NCBI RefSeq assembly: GCF_950295315.1
Contig: NC_080164.1
Span: 109,698,447-109,762,446, forward strand
Length of the DNA stretch: 64,000 nt
Reading direction: 5' to 3'
Source: Erinaceus europaeus
Lineage: Eukaryota > Chordata > Mammalia > Eulipotyphla > Erinaceidae
The first letter of the stretch is position 1. Each line of letters opens with the position of its first letter. The position numbers and the translations under genes were made by a program. A model generated the notes under the pieces. It did no database searches, was not told where the DNA came from, and was given only the letters and a program-made list of their open reading frames with translations. Positions 1-10,866 of this stretch are shown piece by piece.

Positions 1-2273
1 AAAGGAACTGATTTCTGGATTTCAATTTCTTCTAACTTAGTGTTTGCATAGAGGGATGCCACTGACTTTTGAATGTTAATTTTATAGCCTGACACCTTAC
101 TGTATTGTCTGATGATTTCCAAAAGCTTCTTGCTGGATTCCTTAGGTTTTTCCATGTATACTATCATGTCATCTGCAAATAAGGAGAGTTTGACTTCTTC
201 TCTTCCAATCTGTATGCCTTTAATTCCTTGCTCCTGCCTGATTGCTATGGCAAGAACTTCCAACACTATGTTGAATAGTAATGGTGATAGTGGGCAGCCC
301 TGTCTAGTACCTGATCTGAGGGAAAATGCTTCCAGTTTTTCACCATTGAGTATGATGTTGGCTGTAGGTTTGCTATATATAGAATCCACTATCTTCAGGA
401 ATTTTCCATCTATTCCCATTTTTTGTAGTGTTTTGATCATAAAGGGATGTTGTATTTTGTCATAGGCTTTCTCTGCATCTATTGATATGACCATGTGGTT
501 TTTGGTCTTGCTTTTGTTGATGTGGTGGATCACATTGATTGATTTACGTATATTAAACCAACCTTGCATGCCTGGGATAAACCCCACTTGGTCATGATGA
601 ACAATCTTTTTGATATACTGCTGTATCCGGTTGGCTAGAATTTTGTTCAATATTTTCACATCTATGTTCATCAGAGATATTGGTCTGTAGTTTTCTTTTT
701 TGGTTGTGTCCCTGTCTGCTTTTGGTATCAGGGCGATGTTGGCTTCATAGAAGCTGGCAGGGAGTATTCCAGTGTCTTCAATCTTCTGGAAGACTTTTAA
801 AAGTAGAGGTATTAGTTCTTCCTTGAAAGTTTTGTGGAATTCATTTGTAAAACCATCTGGTCCAGGACTTTTATTTTTGGGAAGATTTTTGATAACTGTT
901 TCAATTTCATTAGCTGTGATGGGCCTGTTCATGTTATCCACTTCCTCTTTACTTAGTTTTGGAAGATGGTAGGTATCTAGAAAATCATTCATTTCTTCCA
1001 GGTTCTCTAGCTTGGTGGCATATAGTTGTTCATAGAAGCCTCGCATGATATGTTGAATTTCTGCAGTGTCTGTTGTGATATCTCCTCTTTCATTTACTAT
1101 CCGATTTATTTGGGTCTTCTCCCTTTTTTGTTTTGTGAGTCTGGCTAAAGGCTTGTCGATTTTGTTTACTCTTTCGAAGAACCAACATTTACTTTCATTG
1201 ATCTTTTGTATGGTTTTCCTATTCTCAATGTTATTTATTTCTGCCCTAACTTTAGTGATTTCTGTCCTTCTGGTTGCTTTAGGATTCCTTTGTTGTTGTT
1301 CTTCTAGGTCTTTAAGATGTGCAATCAGGCTGTTTATTTGTGCCTTTTCTTGTTTCCTAATGTGTGCTTGTATAGCTATGAACTTCCCTCTTAGGACTGC
1401 TTTAGCTGTGTCCCAAATATTTTGATAGCTTGTGTCTTCATTTTCATTGAACTCTCGAAACATTTTGATTTCTTCCTTGATTTCCTCTTTGACCCAGAAG
1501 TTGTTAAGAAGTGTACTGTTGAGCTTCCAAATTTTGGCACTGTTACTAATCTTTTGTTGATTGTTATGTGTTAGTTTAATTCCACTGTGGTCTGAGAAGA
1601 TGCTTGGGATGATTTCAGTACTCTTGAATTTGCTGATGCTGTCTTTGTGGCCTAACATATGGTCTATCCTTGAGAATGATCCATGTGGATTTGAGTAAAA
1701 TGTGTATTCCAGTTTCTTGGGATGAATGACTCTGAAAATGTCCAATAGTTCTAGTTTATCTATCTCTTCATTTAGCTCCCTTATGTCTTTACTGATTTTC
1801 TTCCTGGATGATCTGTCAAGTTGAGAGAGTGGGGTGTTGAAGTCCCCTACTATGATTGTGTTACTGTTAATATATTGCTGTAGCTCCTTCAGTAGAAGTT
1901 TAATGTATTTAGATGGCTTCTCATTGGGTGCATAGATATTAATAATTGTTAAGTCCTCTTGATTGACTGATCCTCTGAGTATTAAGTAATGTCCATTCCT
2001 ATCTTTTTTAATCTTATCTATTTTAAAGTCTATCATGTCAGATATGAGAATAGCTGTTCCTGCCCTTTTTTGTGGGCCATTGGCTTGTATGATAGTTTTC
2101 CATCCTTTCACTTTAAGGCTGTGTTTGTCTTGTTGAATTAGGTGGGTTTCCTGTAGACAACATATTGTTGGGTTGTTTTTTCTCATCCATCTTCCTACTC
2201 TGTGCCTTTTAATAGGTGAATTCAGGCCATTTACATTTATTGATATCAAAGATTGAAGATATTTTAACGCCAT
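1..2273 (-). CDS. L1 ORF2 (endonuclease + reverse transcriptase), open but cut by window edge
   Basis: ORF2 encodes the L1 replication enzyme, with an N-terminal APE-like endonuclease and a reverse transcriptase that primes on nicked target DNA. I read the minus strand codon by codon from the ATG at 2273-2271 (MALKYLQSL) and found no stop through codon 757, where the window ends. Endonuclease residues are in place: N15 in NVNGLN, E42 in LQETH, Y114 in NIYAPN, D144 and N146 in GDFNT, D204 in RIDHML, and D228/H229 in SDHSG. The RT catalytic FADD motif is at residues 699-702 (plus-strand 168-179). The family is usually about 1,270 residues, so the C-terminal third lies outside. ORF1 of the same element is upstream. 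Whether the missing part is intact is unknown. Confidence 0.9.
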   Translation of the reverse strand, partial: MALKYLQSLISINVNGLNSPIKRHRVGRWMRKNNPTICCLQETHLIQQDKHSLKVKGWKTIIQANGPQKRAGTAILISDMIDFKIDKIKKDRNGHYLILRGSVNQEDLTIINIYAPNEKPSKYIKLLLKELQQYINSNTIIVGDFNTPLSQLDRSSRKKISKDIRELNEEIDKLELLDIFRVIHPKKLEYTFYSNPHGSFSRIDHMLGHKDSISKFKSTEIIPSIFSDHSGIKLTHNNQQKISNSAKIWKLNSTLLNNFWVKEEIKEEIKMFREFNENEDTSYQNIWDTAKAVLRGKFIAIQAHIRKQEKAQINSLIAHLKDLEEQQQRNPKATRRTEITKVRAEINNIENRKTIQKINESKCWFFERVNKIDKPLARLTKQKREKTQINRIVNERGDITTDTAEIQHIMRGFYEQLYATKLENLEEMNDFLDTYHLPKLSKEEVDNMNRPITANEIETVIKNLPKNKSPGPDGFTNEFHKTFKEELIPLLLKVFQKIEDTGILPASFYEANIALIPKADRDTTKKENYRPISLMNIDVKILNKILANRIQQYIKKIVHHDQVGFIPGMQGWFNIRKSINVIHHINKSKTKNHMVISIDAEKAYDKIQHPFMIKTLQKMGIDGKFLKIVDSIYSKPTANIILNGEKLEAFSLRSGTRQGCPLSPLLFNIVLEVLAIAIRQEQGIKGIQIGREEVKLSLFADDMIVYMEKPKESSKKLLEIIRQYSKVSGYKINIQKSVASLYANTKLEEIEIQKSVP

Positions 2274-2329
2274 TCTTGTAGAGTTTTAGAGTGTTTTGAT
2301 ATATGTCCTATTTGTGGTGGTCTGGTTGT

Positions 2330-3304
2330 TTATAGCAGACCTTTCAGAACTTCTTTCAGGGCAGGCTTGGTGATGGTTGATTCCTTCAACTGTTGCTTGT
2401 CTGAGAAGGTTTTGATGCTTCCATCTAGTCTGAATGACAGTCTAGCAGGATGTAGTATTCTTGGTTGAAAGCCTTTCTCATTGAGCACTCGATAGATATC
2501 TTCCCATTCTCTTCTGGCCTGTAGTGTTTGTGTGGAGAAGTCTGCTGCTAATCTTAGGGGTTTTCCTTTGTAGGTGACTCTTTGTTTTTCTCTTGCAGCC
2601 TTGAGGATCCTTTCTTTAGCCTTATTCCTTTCCATTCTAAGTATGACATGTCTTGGTGTCTTTAGGTCTGGGTTAATTCTGTTTGGGACCCTCTGGGCTT
2701 CTTGAATCTTTATGTCTTTGGTGTTGTCTAGACTAGAGAAATTTTCAGCTATTATGGCCTGGAGAATGCTTTCTTCCTCCCCTTCTCTTTCTTCCTCTGG
2801 TAAGCCAATAATGCGTATATTGTTTCTTTTGAAGTCATCCCATAGGACTCTGTTGTTGTTTTCAGCATCTCTTAATCTCTTTTTGAGATCTCTTACATCT
2901 TTTTTAGTTGTCTCTAATTCATCCTCAATCTTGCTAATTCTGTTTTCAGCCTCATAGATTCTATTCTCTCTGCCCTCTACTGCTTTCTGGAGTTCATCTA
3001 TTTTGTTGCCCTGCTCTCATACTGTTTTAGCTTGTTCAGCTAGTTGCCTTCTTAGCTCAGCGATTTCAGCTTTCAGCTCTCTAATAACCATGAGATAATT
3101 AGAATTTTCTTGCATTTTCTCATTTGTTGTTCCTGCATTTCTGATTACAATTTTTTCAAATTCTTTACTCACTCCTATTATTATTTCCTTAGCTAATGTT
3201 TGGATGTTGAACTCGATGTTTTGTGCTTCACCCTCTGGAGGACTTTTAGCTGGACTCTTGTCCTGGTTTGAGTCTCCAATATTTTTTCTTGTTGTTTTAA
3301 CCAT
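2330..3304 (-). pseudogene. L1 ORF1 with a single in-frame TGA
   Basis: ORF1p is the trimeric RNA-binding chaperone that coats L1 RNA. The frame begins MVKTTRKNIG at 3304; a longer in-frame start exists at 3331. It runs through a coiled-coil region rich in E/K/L heptads, an RRM-like part containing NNIRIIGLPEEE, and a C-terminal domain with the conserved REKQRVTYKGKPLRL and DFSTQTLQARREW blocks. Apart from one TGA at plus-strand 3017-3019 (codon 105 counting from 3331) the frame stays open to 2330. The loss fits a CGA-to-TGA transition at a CpG, which is an inference. ORF2 starts 56 bp downstream. The break leaves this copy dependent on ORF1p supplied by another element. Confidence 0.85.
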
Positions 3305-3331
3305 TTTATATATGTTTAACAGTTTTTTCAA

Positions 3332-4018
3332 TCCCTGAGTTGGAGCTCAGTGGTGTAAAAGCCTCTTTTTTTTTTTCTTCCCAGTAGGCTATGGGAGCCT
3401 GAGGTCTTTTAAACTATTAATAGGCTTCTTAGCTTAATCACTGACTCCTGACCAAGATATAAAGCAGGGTGTGGCAGAGATAATCTAGTGGTTATGCAAA
3501 GAGACTTTCACAGCCCCTCAGCTATGCCACCGAGGTATAGGTCTTCTCCTGAGTTTCCTGGTTAGATCTCTGTCCCCTGGTGTCCCTCCCTGTTGCTGCT
3601 CCAGATTCTGAGGGTAGTAGCAATGGAGACTCAGAGTTGCACTTAGTGAGTCTCTGGGGAGTCCTTTCCTCCCTTCAGCTGTCCCCTTGTTGTGGAGCAG
3701 ACTGGAGGTGGTGTCTCCACTGATAAACTGTTGAACTGTTAGCAGCCACTTAATCTCTCCTGAGGCCCCTCTCTCCTCTCTGTCACCAACCATGCGTGTT
3801 TGTACTCACGGGTGATTTACTGGGTTCCTGTGGTCATTCTAGTCCTGTCTTGTTTCGGTCCGGGTGGTCTCCTTTGGTATTCCTAGTTGATCCGGGAGAG
3901 GAAAGGAGAGGAGAGGAGAGGAGAGGAGAGGAGAGGAGAGGAGAGGAGAGGAGAGGAGAGGAGAGGAGAGAAGAGAAAGCAATCTGCTGCTCATAGTTTC
4001 TCCTCCGGAAGTCCCTAA
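3332..4018 (-). promoter_or_regulatory. L1 5' UTR with GAGAG tandem array
   Basis: This is non-coding sequence upstream of ORF1 of the left-edge L1. It contains a pure-purine tandem array of the 5-mer AGGAG/GAGAG at 3893-3975. The distal end carries CTTCCGG, an ETS-like motif. Position and family knowledge suggest it holds the internal pol II promoter. It shows no obvious similarity to the 5' UTR of the full-length L1 at 28402, so the two elements appear to use different promoters. The outer boundary near 4018 is approximate because the matching target-site repeat lies beyond the window. Confidence 0.65.
3893..3975 (+). repeat. (GGAGA)n short tandem repeat
   Basis: About 16 near-perfect copies of a 5-bp purine unit inside the 5' UTR of the minus-strand L1. 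It could be part of the element or a later expansion. Confidence 0.95.
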
Positions 4019-4044
4019 TTAGTATTTTTTTTAAAAAAAAATTT

Positions 4045-4350
4045 AAGATACCATATTGTGATCTTTGGGACAAAATGGATAGAACTGGAAGAGATTGTGT
4101 TTAGCAAAATAAGTAGAGATGAAAGACAACTACCAGACGGTTTAACTCATACATGGGATGAGAACTGATACATATAAACTTGGGGGAAAAAAAAGACAAA
4201 GAAGAAGCAAACAGACTGTTGCTAAGATTTTGTGAAAACTGTGATGTTATCTTTGGGCCGGTGGGGACACAGAACTTCAGTGACGGGTGCAGTATGGAGC
4301 TACCTCTGTAATCTTACAATGCTGTAACCCACTATTAATCACACACACAC
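4045..4350 (+). mobile_element. Old L1 3' end, sense
   Basis: Contains the ORF2 C-terminal and 3' UTR landmarks GATCTTTGGGACAAAATGG and TTAGCAAAATAAGTAGAGATGAAAGA, then CTTTGGGCCGGTGGGGACACAGAAC. The same layout recurs at 59895-60415, so both belong to one decayed L1 family. No open frame is left. The stretch 4361-4690 that follows is AT-rich with no feature I recognise. Confidence 0.7.
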
Positions 4351-4705
4351 AAAATAGTAATTCAAACAAAAAGTTAATATAGCTTTATAGCTCACAAAGT
4401 TAATTAGTCACAATGAATGCAATTTGATTTAAAAAAATGTTAAAATATCTTTGTAGCTTCACATAATTAAGTGGTCACAATAAGGGAAATTTAAAAAAAA
4501 AGTCTATCACACAAAGTTTCAAATTAAATTTACACTGGCATGTTATGATTTTAATTTAAAAACCTGTAGAAATTATTAATGGAATGGTAAGAAACATTCT
4601 TTATTTTGTATTTATTTTGCCACTGAATTAATCACTAGGGGTCTTCCATGCCTGCACAGTTCTACTGCTATTGGTGGCCATCTTTTTCTTTCAATTTTCC
4701 CTTTT

Positions 4706-4825
4706 TCCCTCCCTTCTTCCTTCCTTCCTCCCTCCCTCCCTTCTTCCTTCCTTCCTTCCTTCCTTCCTTCCTTCCTTCCTTCCTTCCTTCCTTCTTTCCT
4801 TCCCTCCTACCTTCCTACCTTCCTA
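4706..4825 (+). repeat. (TTCC)n pyrimidine microsatellite
   Basis: Long run of TTCC, CTCC and TACC units. It abuts the antisense SINE at 4832, so it probably grew from that SINE's A-rich tail read in reverse. Confidence 0.95.
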
Positions 4826-4831
4826 CCTTTC

Positions 4832-5005
4832 TATAGAGGAGAGGCACAGACAGAGGGAGTGATCCTTGCAACACTATGCAGTCACTATAGAAGCTTCATC
4901 CCTGTAGCCACAGACAGAGCTCAGAGTTGGGGCTTGAACCTCAGTCCTCACACATGGATCATGTGTGTGTTCTACTGGTGAGCCACCACCACCACCACCG
5001 GCCAC
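4832..5005 (-). mobile_element. tRNA-derived SINE, short type
   Basis: Antisense copy of the short SINE. It shows the purine-rich AGAGGCACAGACAGAGG region, the diverged GGGGCTTGAACC (reverse of the pol III B box) and a head ending in GAGCCACCACC. Confidence 0.65.
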
Positions 5006-5067
5006 AAAGCATTATTTATTCACAAGGTTTATATATATTCCCACTGCAGGGAGGAGTATTATTTCCC

Positions 5068-5306
5068 ACATTTCTTTTTCTTTTTTTAATTTTTTTAAAA
5101 TTATCTTTATTTATTTATTAGTTAGAGACAGGCAGAAATTGAGAGGGAGAGGGAGGATAAGAAGTGAAAGAGACAGAGAGACATCTACAGCACTGCTTCA
5201 CCACTCACAAAGCTTTCTCCCAGCAGGTGGGGTTGGGGGCTTGAACTGGGGTCCTTGTGCATTGTAAAATGTGCGCTCAACCAGTTGCGTCACCACCCTG
5301 CCTCTC
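5068..5306 (-). mobile_element. tRNA-derived SINE, short type, full length
   Basis: Antisense copy with the poly(A) side at 5068-5120 (TTTATTTATTTATTAG), the GCTTCACCACTCACAAAGC core, a reverse B box in GGGGGCTTGAACTGGGG, and a head near 5306. Together these span the full short-SINE length. Confidence 0.8.
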
Positions 5307-5309
5307 AGC

Positions 5310-5700
5310 ATTTATTTTTCTATGAAGAAAAATATTGTCAGTAAATTCCCAGTGATAGAGACTTGCTTAATTTACATGTCACATTTATACAGTACAATAT
5401 TGTTTGGATATTTTAAAAGTCTTGTTTTGGATATTTTAAAAGTCTTGTTTCAGAAGCATGCTTGATGGCATGGAAAACTGCTGATATTGTAATGTTAAGT
5501 GAGTTGTTCTTACAAAAGTTCATTAAACTGAACAATGGAGATGAGCTTCATTTTATTATCACATTCAAGGTAATCAACCAAAGATATGCTCATCAGGCAA
5601 CATTGCAAATTTTTCTTGAAAAATATAATTTGAAGGTAGTCATTCCAATGCATTGTCAGTCATATTTTAAAATATTCTATATTGACTTTATTACATAGCC
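5310..5700 (+). other. Unique AT-rich stretch with a 23-bp tandem duplication
   Basis: No gene is recognised. GGATATTTTAAAAGTCTTG is tandemly doubled with its flank at 5406-5450 (23-bp period). A 78-codon plus-strand open frame at 5462-5698 resembles no protein I know and has no supporting context. Confidence 0.6.
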
Positions 5701-5712
5701 CACGTATGATCT

Positions 5713-5745
5713 TACACACGCACACACACACACACACACACACAC
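5713..5745 (+). repeat. (CA)n microsatellite
   Basis: Alternating CA run, interrupted once by CG. Confidence 0.9.
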
Positions 5746-6326
5746 TGACAAGATCTCTGAAGACTCAATATTTCAAAATATCTATTTTTTTGTGATTCTT
5801 TTCTATGAGAGAATGGCAAGTACACTGGTGCATTGAATGAGGCACAAGGAATGCAAGCTTGGGATCCACAGGTTCAAGGTTGACACTCCATAGCTAGTCA
5901 TCTTCCTGGATCCACAAGTTGTTTTTCAATAATTCAGATCTATCCTATGTAAGTAGACATTGGCTTATACTATCTTTTCTGTACCCCATAAAGATCTTGA
6001 CTCCATATTCAAAGGGATAAGCAATAGGGAACCTTCCAATGCATATATATATTAAAGGTTAGCTTTTTCAAAATAAAGAGCTTCTTTGCAAGTAAAAGAA
6101 GAAAATCAAGAATATAGAAAGAAAGGAAGTAAGGAAATTGCTTCCCAATGAATGTGTATCAGTCTTCATTGAAGCCAAAAACTTTAGTGGAGGAGTAATA
6201 AGATACATTTATTAATATATACTATTTTAACAAAAAGGCATTCTTAAAAGCTGATATACTTGTAATTTATTTAAATAGTAACAAGACCTTATAAATGTTT
6301 ATAAGGTTTTAAAGTGTAAGCTTTTG

Positions 6327-6475
6327 GGGCCGGGTGGTGGCACACCTGGTTGAGTGCACATGTTACAACGCGCAAGGATTTGGGTTCGAACCCCCCGGTC
6401 CCCACCTGCAGGGGGAAAGCTTTGTAAGTGGTGAAGCAGTGCTGCAGGTGTCTCTCTGTTTCTCTCTCTCTGTAA
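6327..6475 (+). mobile_element. tRNA-derived SINE, short type
   Basis: Well-preserved sense head GGGGCCGGGTGGTGGCACACC, B box GGGTTCGAACCCC, core CCCACCTGCAGGGGG and a CT-rich segment. It is cut at the CT tract, where an antisense SINE of a different type begins. Confidence 0.85.
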
Positions 6476-6477
6476 AA

Positions 6478-6572
6478 CCCAGTTCTCAGCTCTGGTTTAT
6501 GGTGGTGCTAGGGATTGAACCTGGGACCTCAGCATGAAAGTCTTGAAGAACCATTATGCTGTCTTCCCAGCA
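6478..6572 (-). mobile_element. tRNA-derived SINE, CACCACCATAAGCC type, fragment
   Basis: Antisense fragment: CTCTGGTTTATGGTGGTGCTAG, then GGATTGAACCTGGGACCTCA (reverse B box), then a degraded CATTATGCTGTCTTCCC head. It directly abuts the SINE at 6327. Confidence 0.75.
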
Positions 6573-6741
6573 AAATAGACTACTTCACAGAAAGACCAAT
6601 CTAAACTTTATTTTTGAGTGTGTATTTACTTCAGTTTATTCTATCCATCAATGGTGAGATCGGAAAGAACATTACTACAAATCGCTAATGTTGATTTCCA
6701 ATGACTTAATTGCCTTAAATAGTTTGCATCTTGAATGACCA

Positions 6742-6783
6742 CACACACGCACACGCACACGCACACACAGACACACACACACA
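6742..6783 (+). repeat. (CACACG)n/(CA)n microsatellite
   Basis: CA-rich run with regular CG variants. Confidence 0.9.
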
Positions 6784-6884
6784 ATAAGAGGATTTTTAAA
6801 CTACACAAGTAATTAGAAACTTTATTAAGTGAAATGAAACTGTCTTTTGACTGTTAGGTTGCTCAGTGTTTTCATTTTTGTAAA

Positions 6885-7070
6885 TTGCATCTATTCATTT
6901 ATTGGGCAGAAGCAGAGAGAAATGGAGATGGAAAGAGGAAGACAGAGAAGGAGAGAGACAGAGAGACACCTGCAGCCCTACTTCACTACTCCTGAAGCCT
7001 CCCTCCTGCAGGTGGGGAACAAACCGAGGTCTTTATGCTCAAAGGAGCACATCACCAGCTGGCTCCCTGA
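6885..7070 (-). mobile_element. tRNA-derived SINE, short type
   Basis: Antisense copy with CAGAGAGACACCTGCAGCC, CTCCTGCAGGTGGGGAACAAACC and a head ending at CAGCTGGCTCCC. Confidence 0.75.
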
Positions 7071-7169
7071 TGTTTCCATTTTTATGTGAAATTCCAAAGA
7101 TCTCCTACATCTCCTACAATGGCTACTTCCCTACAAAAACTAAATACTGTTTTCCAATTCTCTGCCACC

Positions 7170-7412
7170 AACACCATTCTCAGGAGGCTGGGAGGGGACA
7201 CATCAGTGAGCAGTAAGCAGTGCTGCAGCTGTCTCTTTCTCTTCCCCTTTCTCACTCCATCTTCCCTCTCAACTTTTCTGTCTCTATCAACAAAAAGGAA
7301 AAAAAAAGTGTGGCCCCCGGGAGTAGTGAATTTACTAGGTGGGCACTGAGCCCCAGCAATAACTCTGGCAGCAATATAAACAAATAATAAATAAATAAAT
7401 AAATAAAATTAA
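7170..7412 (+). mobile_element. tRNA-derived SINE, long type, 5' truncated or decayed
   Basis: Sense copy. The head is not recognisable, but the CAGTGCTGCAGCTGTCTC segment, the CT-rich tract, the GGGCACTGAGCCCCAGCAATAAC module and an AAATAAATAAATAAA tail are clear. Confidence 0.75.
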
Positions 7413-8775
7413 GGAGTTTGAAGGAATCCTGTAAAGTGAGCTAAGCCAGAAAGAGAAGGATGAATACGGAATGATCTCATTTATAGACAGAAATTGAGAA
7501 ATAAGAACAGAAGGGAAAATACAAAGCAGAACTTGGACTGGAGTTGGTGTATTGCACCAAAGTAAAAGATTCTAGGGTGAGGGGAGAGCTCAGGTCCGTG
7601 AACATGGTGGCAAAGTAAGACCTAGGTGGGAGGGTTAGAATGTCATGTGGAAAACTGTGAAATATTACACAAGTACAAAATTGTATTTTACTGTCAACTG
7701 TAAATTGACAAGAGACCAGCATACTTTTAATGATGACTCTTTAGTCACTACCAGGACACCGCATCACCTGGGGCCCTAGTCAGGGAGTCCTAGGATTCCC
7801 ACACAGGCATGATAGCCCTAGAACTCTAACAGGTTGCTCTTGCCACTGTCACTGGTCATCTCCATCAGGAACAACATTATGGACCCCTTTGTGGACTCCT
7901 ATAGGACCTTGCCCTCAATGTGGATCAACTATGGTAGGGAATGATCCATTTTCCGAAGGGAGGTTAGACAACATACTCTACCCGAGGAACATGGGTCCTG
8001 AAATTAGTGCAGCCTGGCTATGACCACAGAATGTGAGCTCAAACCTACAGGGATGCAGATATTACATAAGCTCCTGTGTGGAATACGGGTCCCAGATCAA
8101 ATCAATGGTGTTTACAGTTAACAATATTTATATACTTCTCCTAAATTTAGGAGCTTCTCTCTGTCCTGATCCAGCTTTCTAGTCCTTTTTCCAACTATGA
8201 CACCATCTCCCCCAGACAATAACCTGGGTCCACCTGCATATTAGATGTCAGGCTCAGGCAAAACCAAGTAAAGTCATGGACCCCTTGGAATATACCTAAA
8301 ATAGATCTACTAGCTTTTCCCAAAATGGAGACCACAAATCTTCATCTGGAGTATTCTTGCCTTTAGTTTCATGCTTAGTTAACAATTTTTTCTGCTTTAT
8401 ATCTGAATGATTTTTCAGCATCAGGTTCCAGATGCTACCATGATGCCATCCTGACTTCCCTGGGCAGACGACTCCACCAATGTGTCCTGGAGCCCCACCT
8501 CCCCAGAGCACCACCCCACTAGGGAAAGAGACAGACTGGGAGTATGGATCAACCTGCCAACACCCATGTTCAGCAGGAAAGCAATTACAGAAGCCAGAGC
8601 TTCTACCTTTTGCATCCCATAATGATCCTGGGTTCCTACTTCCAGGGGGATAAAGAATAGGGAAGCTATCAAGGGAGGGGATTGGATACAGAGTTCTGGT
8701 GGTGGAAACTATGTGGAAATGTACCCCTTCTTATAGTCTTGTCAATATTTCCATTTTATAAATAAAAATTAAAAC
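7413..8775 (+). mobile_element. L1 3' end carrying both 3' UTR modules
   Basis: Starts with decayed ORF2 C-terminus (AAGCCAGAAAGAGAAGGATGAATA). The short 3' UTR module follows to about 7705, containing TTGGACTGGAGTTGGTGTATTGC. About 1 kb of the long module comes next, ending in TTATAAATAAAAATTAAAA. Elsewhere in the window the two modules mostly occur separately (16580-16810 short; 34540-35400 long), so this copy documents a combined arrangement. Confidence 0.75.
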
Positions 8776-8779
8776 AAAC

Positions 8780-9350
8780 AGAAAAAGAAATAGTGTCTCT
8801 CTCTGGGATCATGACAGGTATGTTTACTGTCTTGGTCTATGGAGGTGAGGTCACTCTGCAGAATCAGGGGAGGCACATTGAAGGATCATGATAAATGATG
8901 TATGTCTCCAAGTTCAGGCCTGCTCTTATGAAATGCAATTCTGTTGTGTATAGGCTCCCTTTGTGCCATCCTGTGAGGACTGAAGCTCATGAATCAATCC
9001 AAGAAAAATGTGTATAGTCTGGGTATGATCCCTTTGAAAAGGAAGGTTCCTTGTCCCATGAGTCTACTATCTTTTACCTGCACCTGTGAAACTGGTGAGT
9101 TAGACTGTAAAAATCAAGCAGAATGAAACCTCAGACTTTTCACAAATATTGGCTGGTTCTCTAAATCACTACTGTAGGGAAATTCTCTTTGGATCTCTCT
9201 TAGGAACTGGAAATTCTGTTGAAATATGAAAAACGGTTGTTTCAATGCATGGCATAGCATGGTCCCTAAGCATAAGCTGTAATCAACACAGATTTTTCTA
9301 ATTTATCACCAAGCTAATAGAAGAGCAGGATGCTTTAGAAATAACATACT
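8780..9350 (+). other. Unique sequence, nothing recognised
   Basis: Mixed-composition DNA with no long frame, repeat or RNA gene that I can identify. Confidence 0.5.
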
Positions 9351-9351
9351 T

Positions 9352-9548
9352 GAAGAGCCAAGTGATGGCATATCTAGTAAAGGTTGTGCAATACCAGATT
9401 TGAGAACCCAGATTGAAGATGCCATTCCCACCTGCAAAAGGGAAGCTTCACACTTGGTAGAGGCATGTCTGGAGGTGTCTCTCTCCTCTTTCTACCTCTG
9501 TCCATTTCTCTGCCTCATCCTCTATTTAAAGAAAAATGGGAAAAGAAA
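9352..9548 (+). mobile_element. Diverged tRNA-derived SINE, short type
   Basis: Sense copy recognisable from CCATTCCCACCTGCAAAAGG, GAAGCTTCACACTTGGTAG and the CT-rich tail. The B box is degraded. Confidence 0.6.
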
Positions 9549-9886
9549 AAACCTGTCAGGAATGGATAGGTTCATCATGTATGCACCAAATCCCATCATT
9601 GATACGACAGAAAGAAGGAAAGAAAGGAAGATGGGGTGGGGGGAGGACATCACACTTTATTATTTATAGTTTCCTGTCAATCAAGTAGACTAAATTTTGG
9701 TTTATTTGAGATAAGGAGTACAGCATAGTGATAATATCAACTTAATGTGATATTGTGAAAATAACTTTATTTTACAAAGTGTTGTGGGTTGATATACATC
9801 CTTGCACTACTCCATTTGTAGATTCCTTTTAGCACCTGTACTTCACATTGTTGATAATATGATAAGTGAATAAGCAAAATTATAGG

Positions 9887-10093
9887 GACCAGTGGTGGCG
9901 CGCCTAGTTGAACACACGTTACAGTGTGGAAGAACCAGGATTTAAGCCCTGCTCCCCAGCTGCAAGAGGGAAGCTTCACAAGTGGTGGAATAGTGCTGCA
10001 GATGTCTTTTTTCTCTATCCCTCTCTATCTCTTTTTCCCCTCTCTATTTCCCTTACTCCTATCAAATAAATAAATAAATAAATAAATAAATAC
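9887..10093 (+). mobile_element. tRNA-derived SINE, short type
   Basis: Sense copy with head GGACCAGTGGTGGCGCGCC, a diverged B box in AGGATTTAAGCCC, core CCCAGCTGCAAGAGGG, and a tail of seven AAAT units. Confidence 0.8.
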
Positions 10094-10213
10094 TTTTTAA
10101 AAAGTGAAATGGCGAAATGATAGGCCTCTTAGAGGTCATTAATAGTCAAAGATAGGTTCAATCTTCTCTCATTTTTCTCATTGGGGTGATGTTTGTTTAC
10201 AAGACTGTGTTAC

Positions 10214-10216
10214 TCT

Positions 10217-10273
<57 letters not shown>

Positions 10274-10325
10274 GAGAGAGAGAGACTGTGTTACTCTCCT
10301 CTTATATATATATATATACATACAT
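10214..10325 (+). repeat. (TA)n with (GA)n, two blocks
   Basis: A TA run at about 10214-10267, a short GA run, a duplicated GACTGTGTTACTCTCC flank (10203 and 10285), then a second TA/CATA run. Confidence 0.9.
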
Positions 10326-10329
10326 ACAT

Positions 10330-10472
10330 ATAGAGAGGCAGAAGCAGAAAAAGAGTGAATAAGATCATAGCACTGAAGCTTCTTTTAATGCAGTGGAGGC
10401 TGGGCTCAAACCTGGTTTATGCACATGGCAAAGCAGTGCACTATCCAAGTTAACTATTCCGGCAGCTTAATG
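10330..10472 (-). mobile_element. SINE fragment, antisense
   Basis: GAGAGGCAGAAGCAGAAAAAGAG followed by GGCTGGGCTCAAACCTGG (reverse B box). The head is degraded. Confidence 0.55.
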
Positions 10473-10644
10473 TTCTAGGTAAATTGAGCCATTGCACCTT
10501 CAACAATTTGTGGTCAGCTAGACCACACCCATCACGAAAGAATCAATTTCCATCCCAACTATTGTTTCCCTCACCCTGTCCCTTCTGGTACAGGAAGCTC
10601 GGCTTCAGAGTCTCAGTTTGATTCTGTTTGCCTATTTCTTATCA

Positions 10645-10651
10645 GATAGAT

Positions 10652-10697
<46 letters not shown>

Positions 10698-10718
10698 CAG
10701 ATAGACAGATTGATTATG
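10645..10718 (+). repeat. (GATA)n microsatellite
   Basis: Long GATA run ending in CAGATAGACAGA variants. Confidence 0.95.
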
Positions 10719-10866
10719 TACACTGTGGTAATACAAACTAATCCGATCCCTAAAGAAAACAGTATTGGGATAGAAAAATAAATACCCTACCACACAATCT
10801 AGCAAATCCACTCCTTCTTGATATCTAGTCACAGGACACAAAAAACACTTATGTAAAGAGCTACTT

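Noticed and set aside
112..1425. Plus-strand frames in the first 1.4 kb
   Set aside because: Shadows of the minus-strand L1 ORF2.
3796..4073. Open frames with GEERR or LLSSP repeats
   Set aside because: They are translations of the GAGAG array in the L1 5' UTR.
4648..4862. Frames rich in FLPSFLPS
   Set aside because: Microsatellite (TTCC)n read in frame; the same applies to 24715-24955.
5780..6050. Possible L1 3' UTR remnant
   Set aside because: CCCCATAAAGATCTTGACTCC and GGGATAAGCAATAGGG hint at it, but similarity is too weak to annotate.
10645..10718. CRISPR-like regular repeats
   Set aside because: Simple (GATA)n and other microsatellites without spacers, in a mammalian context.
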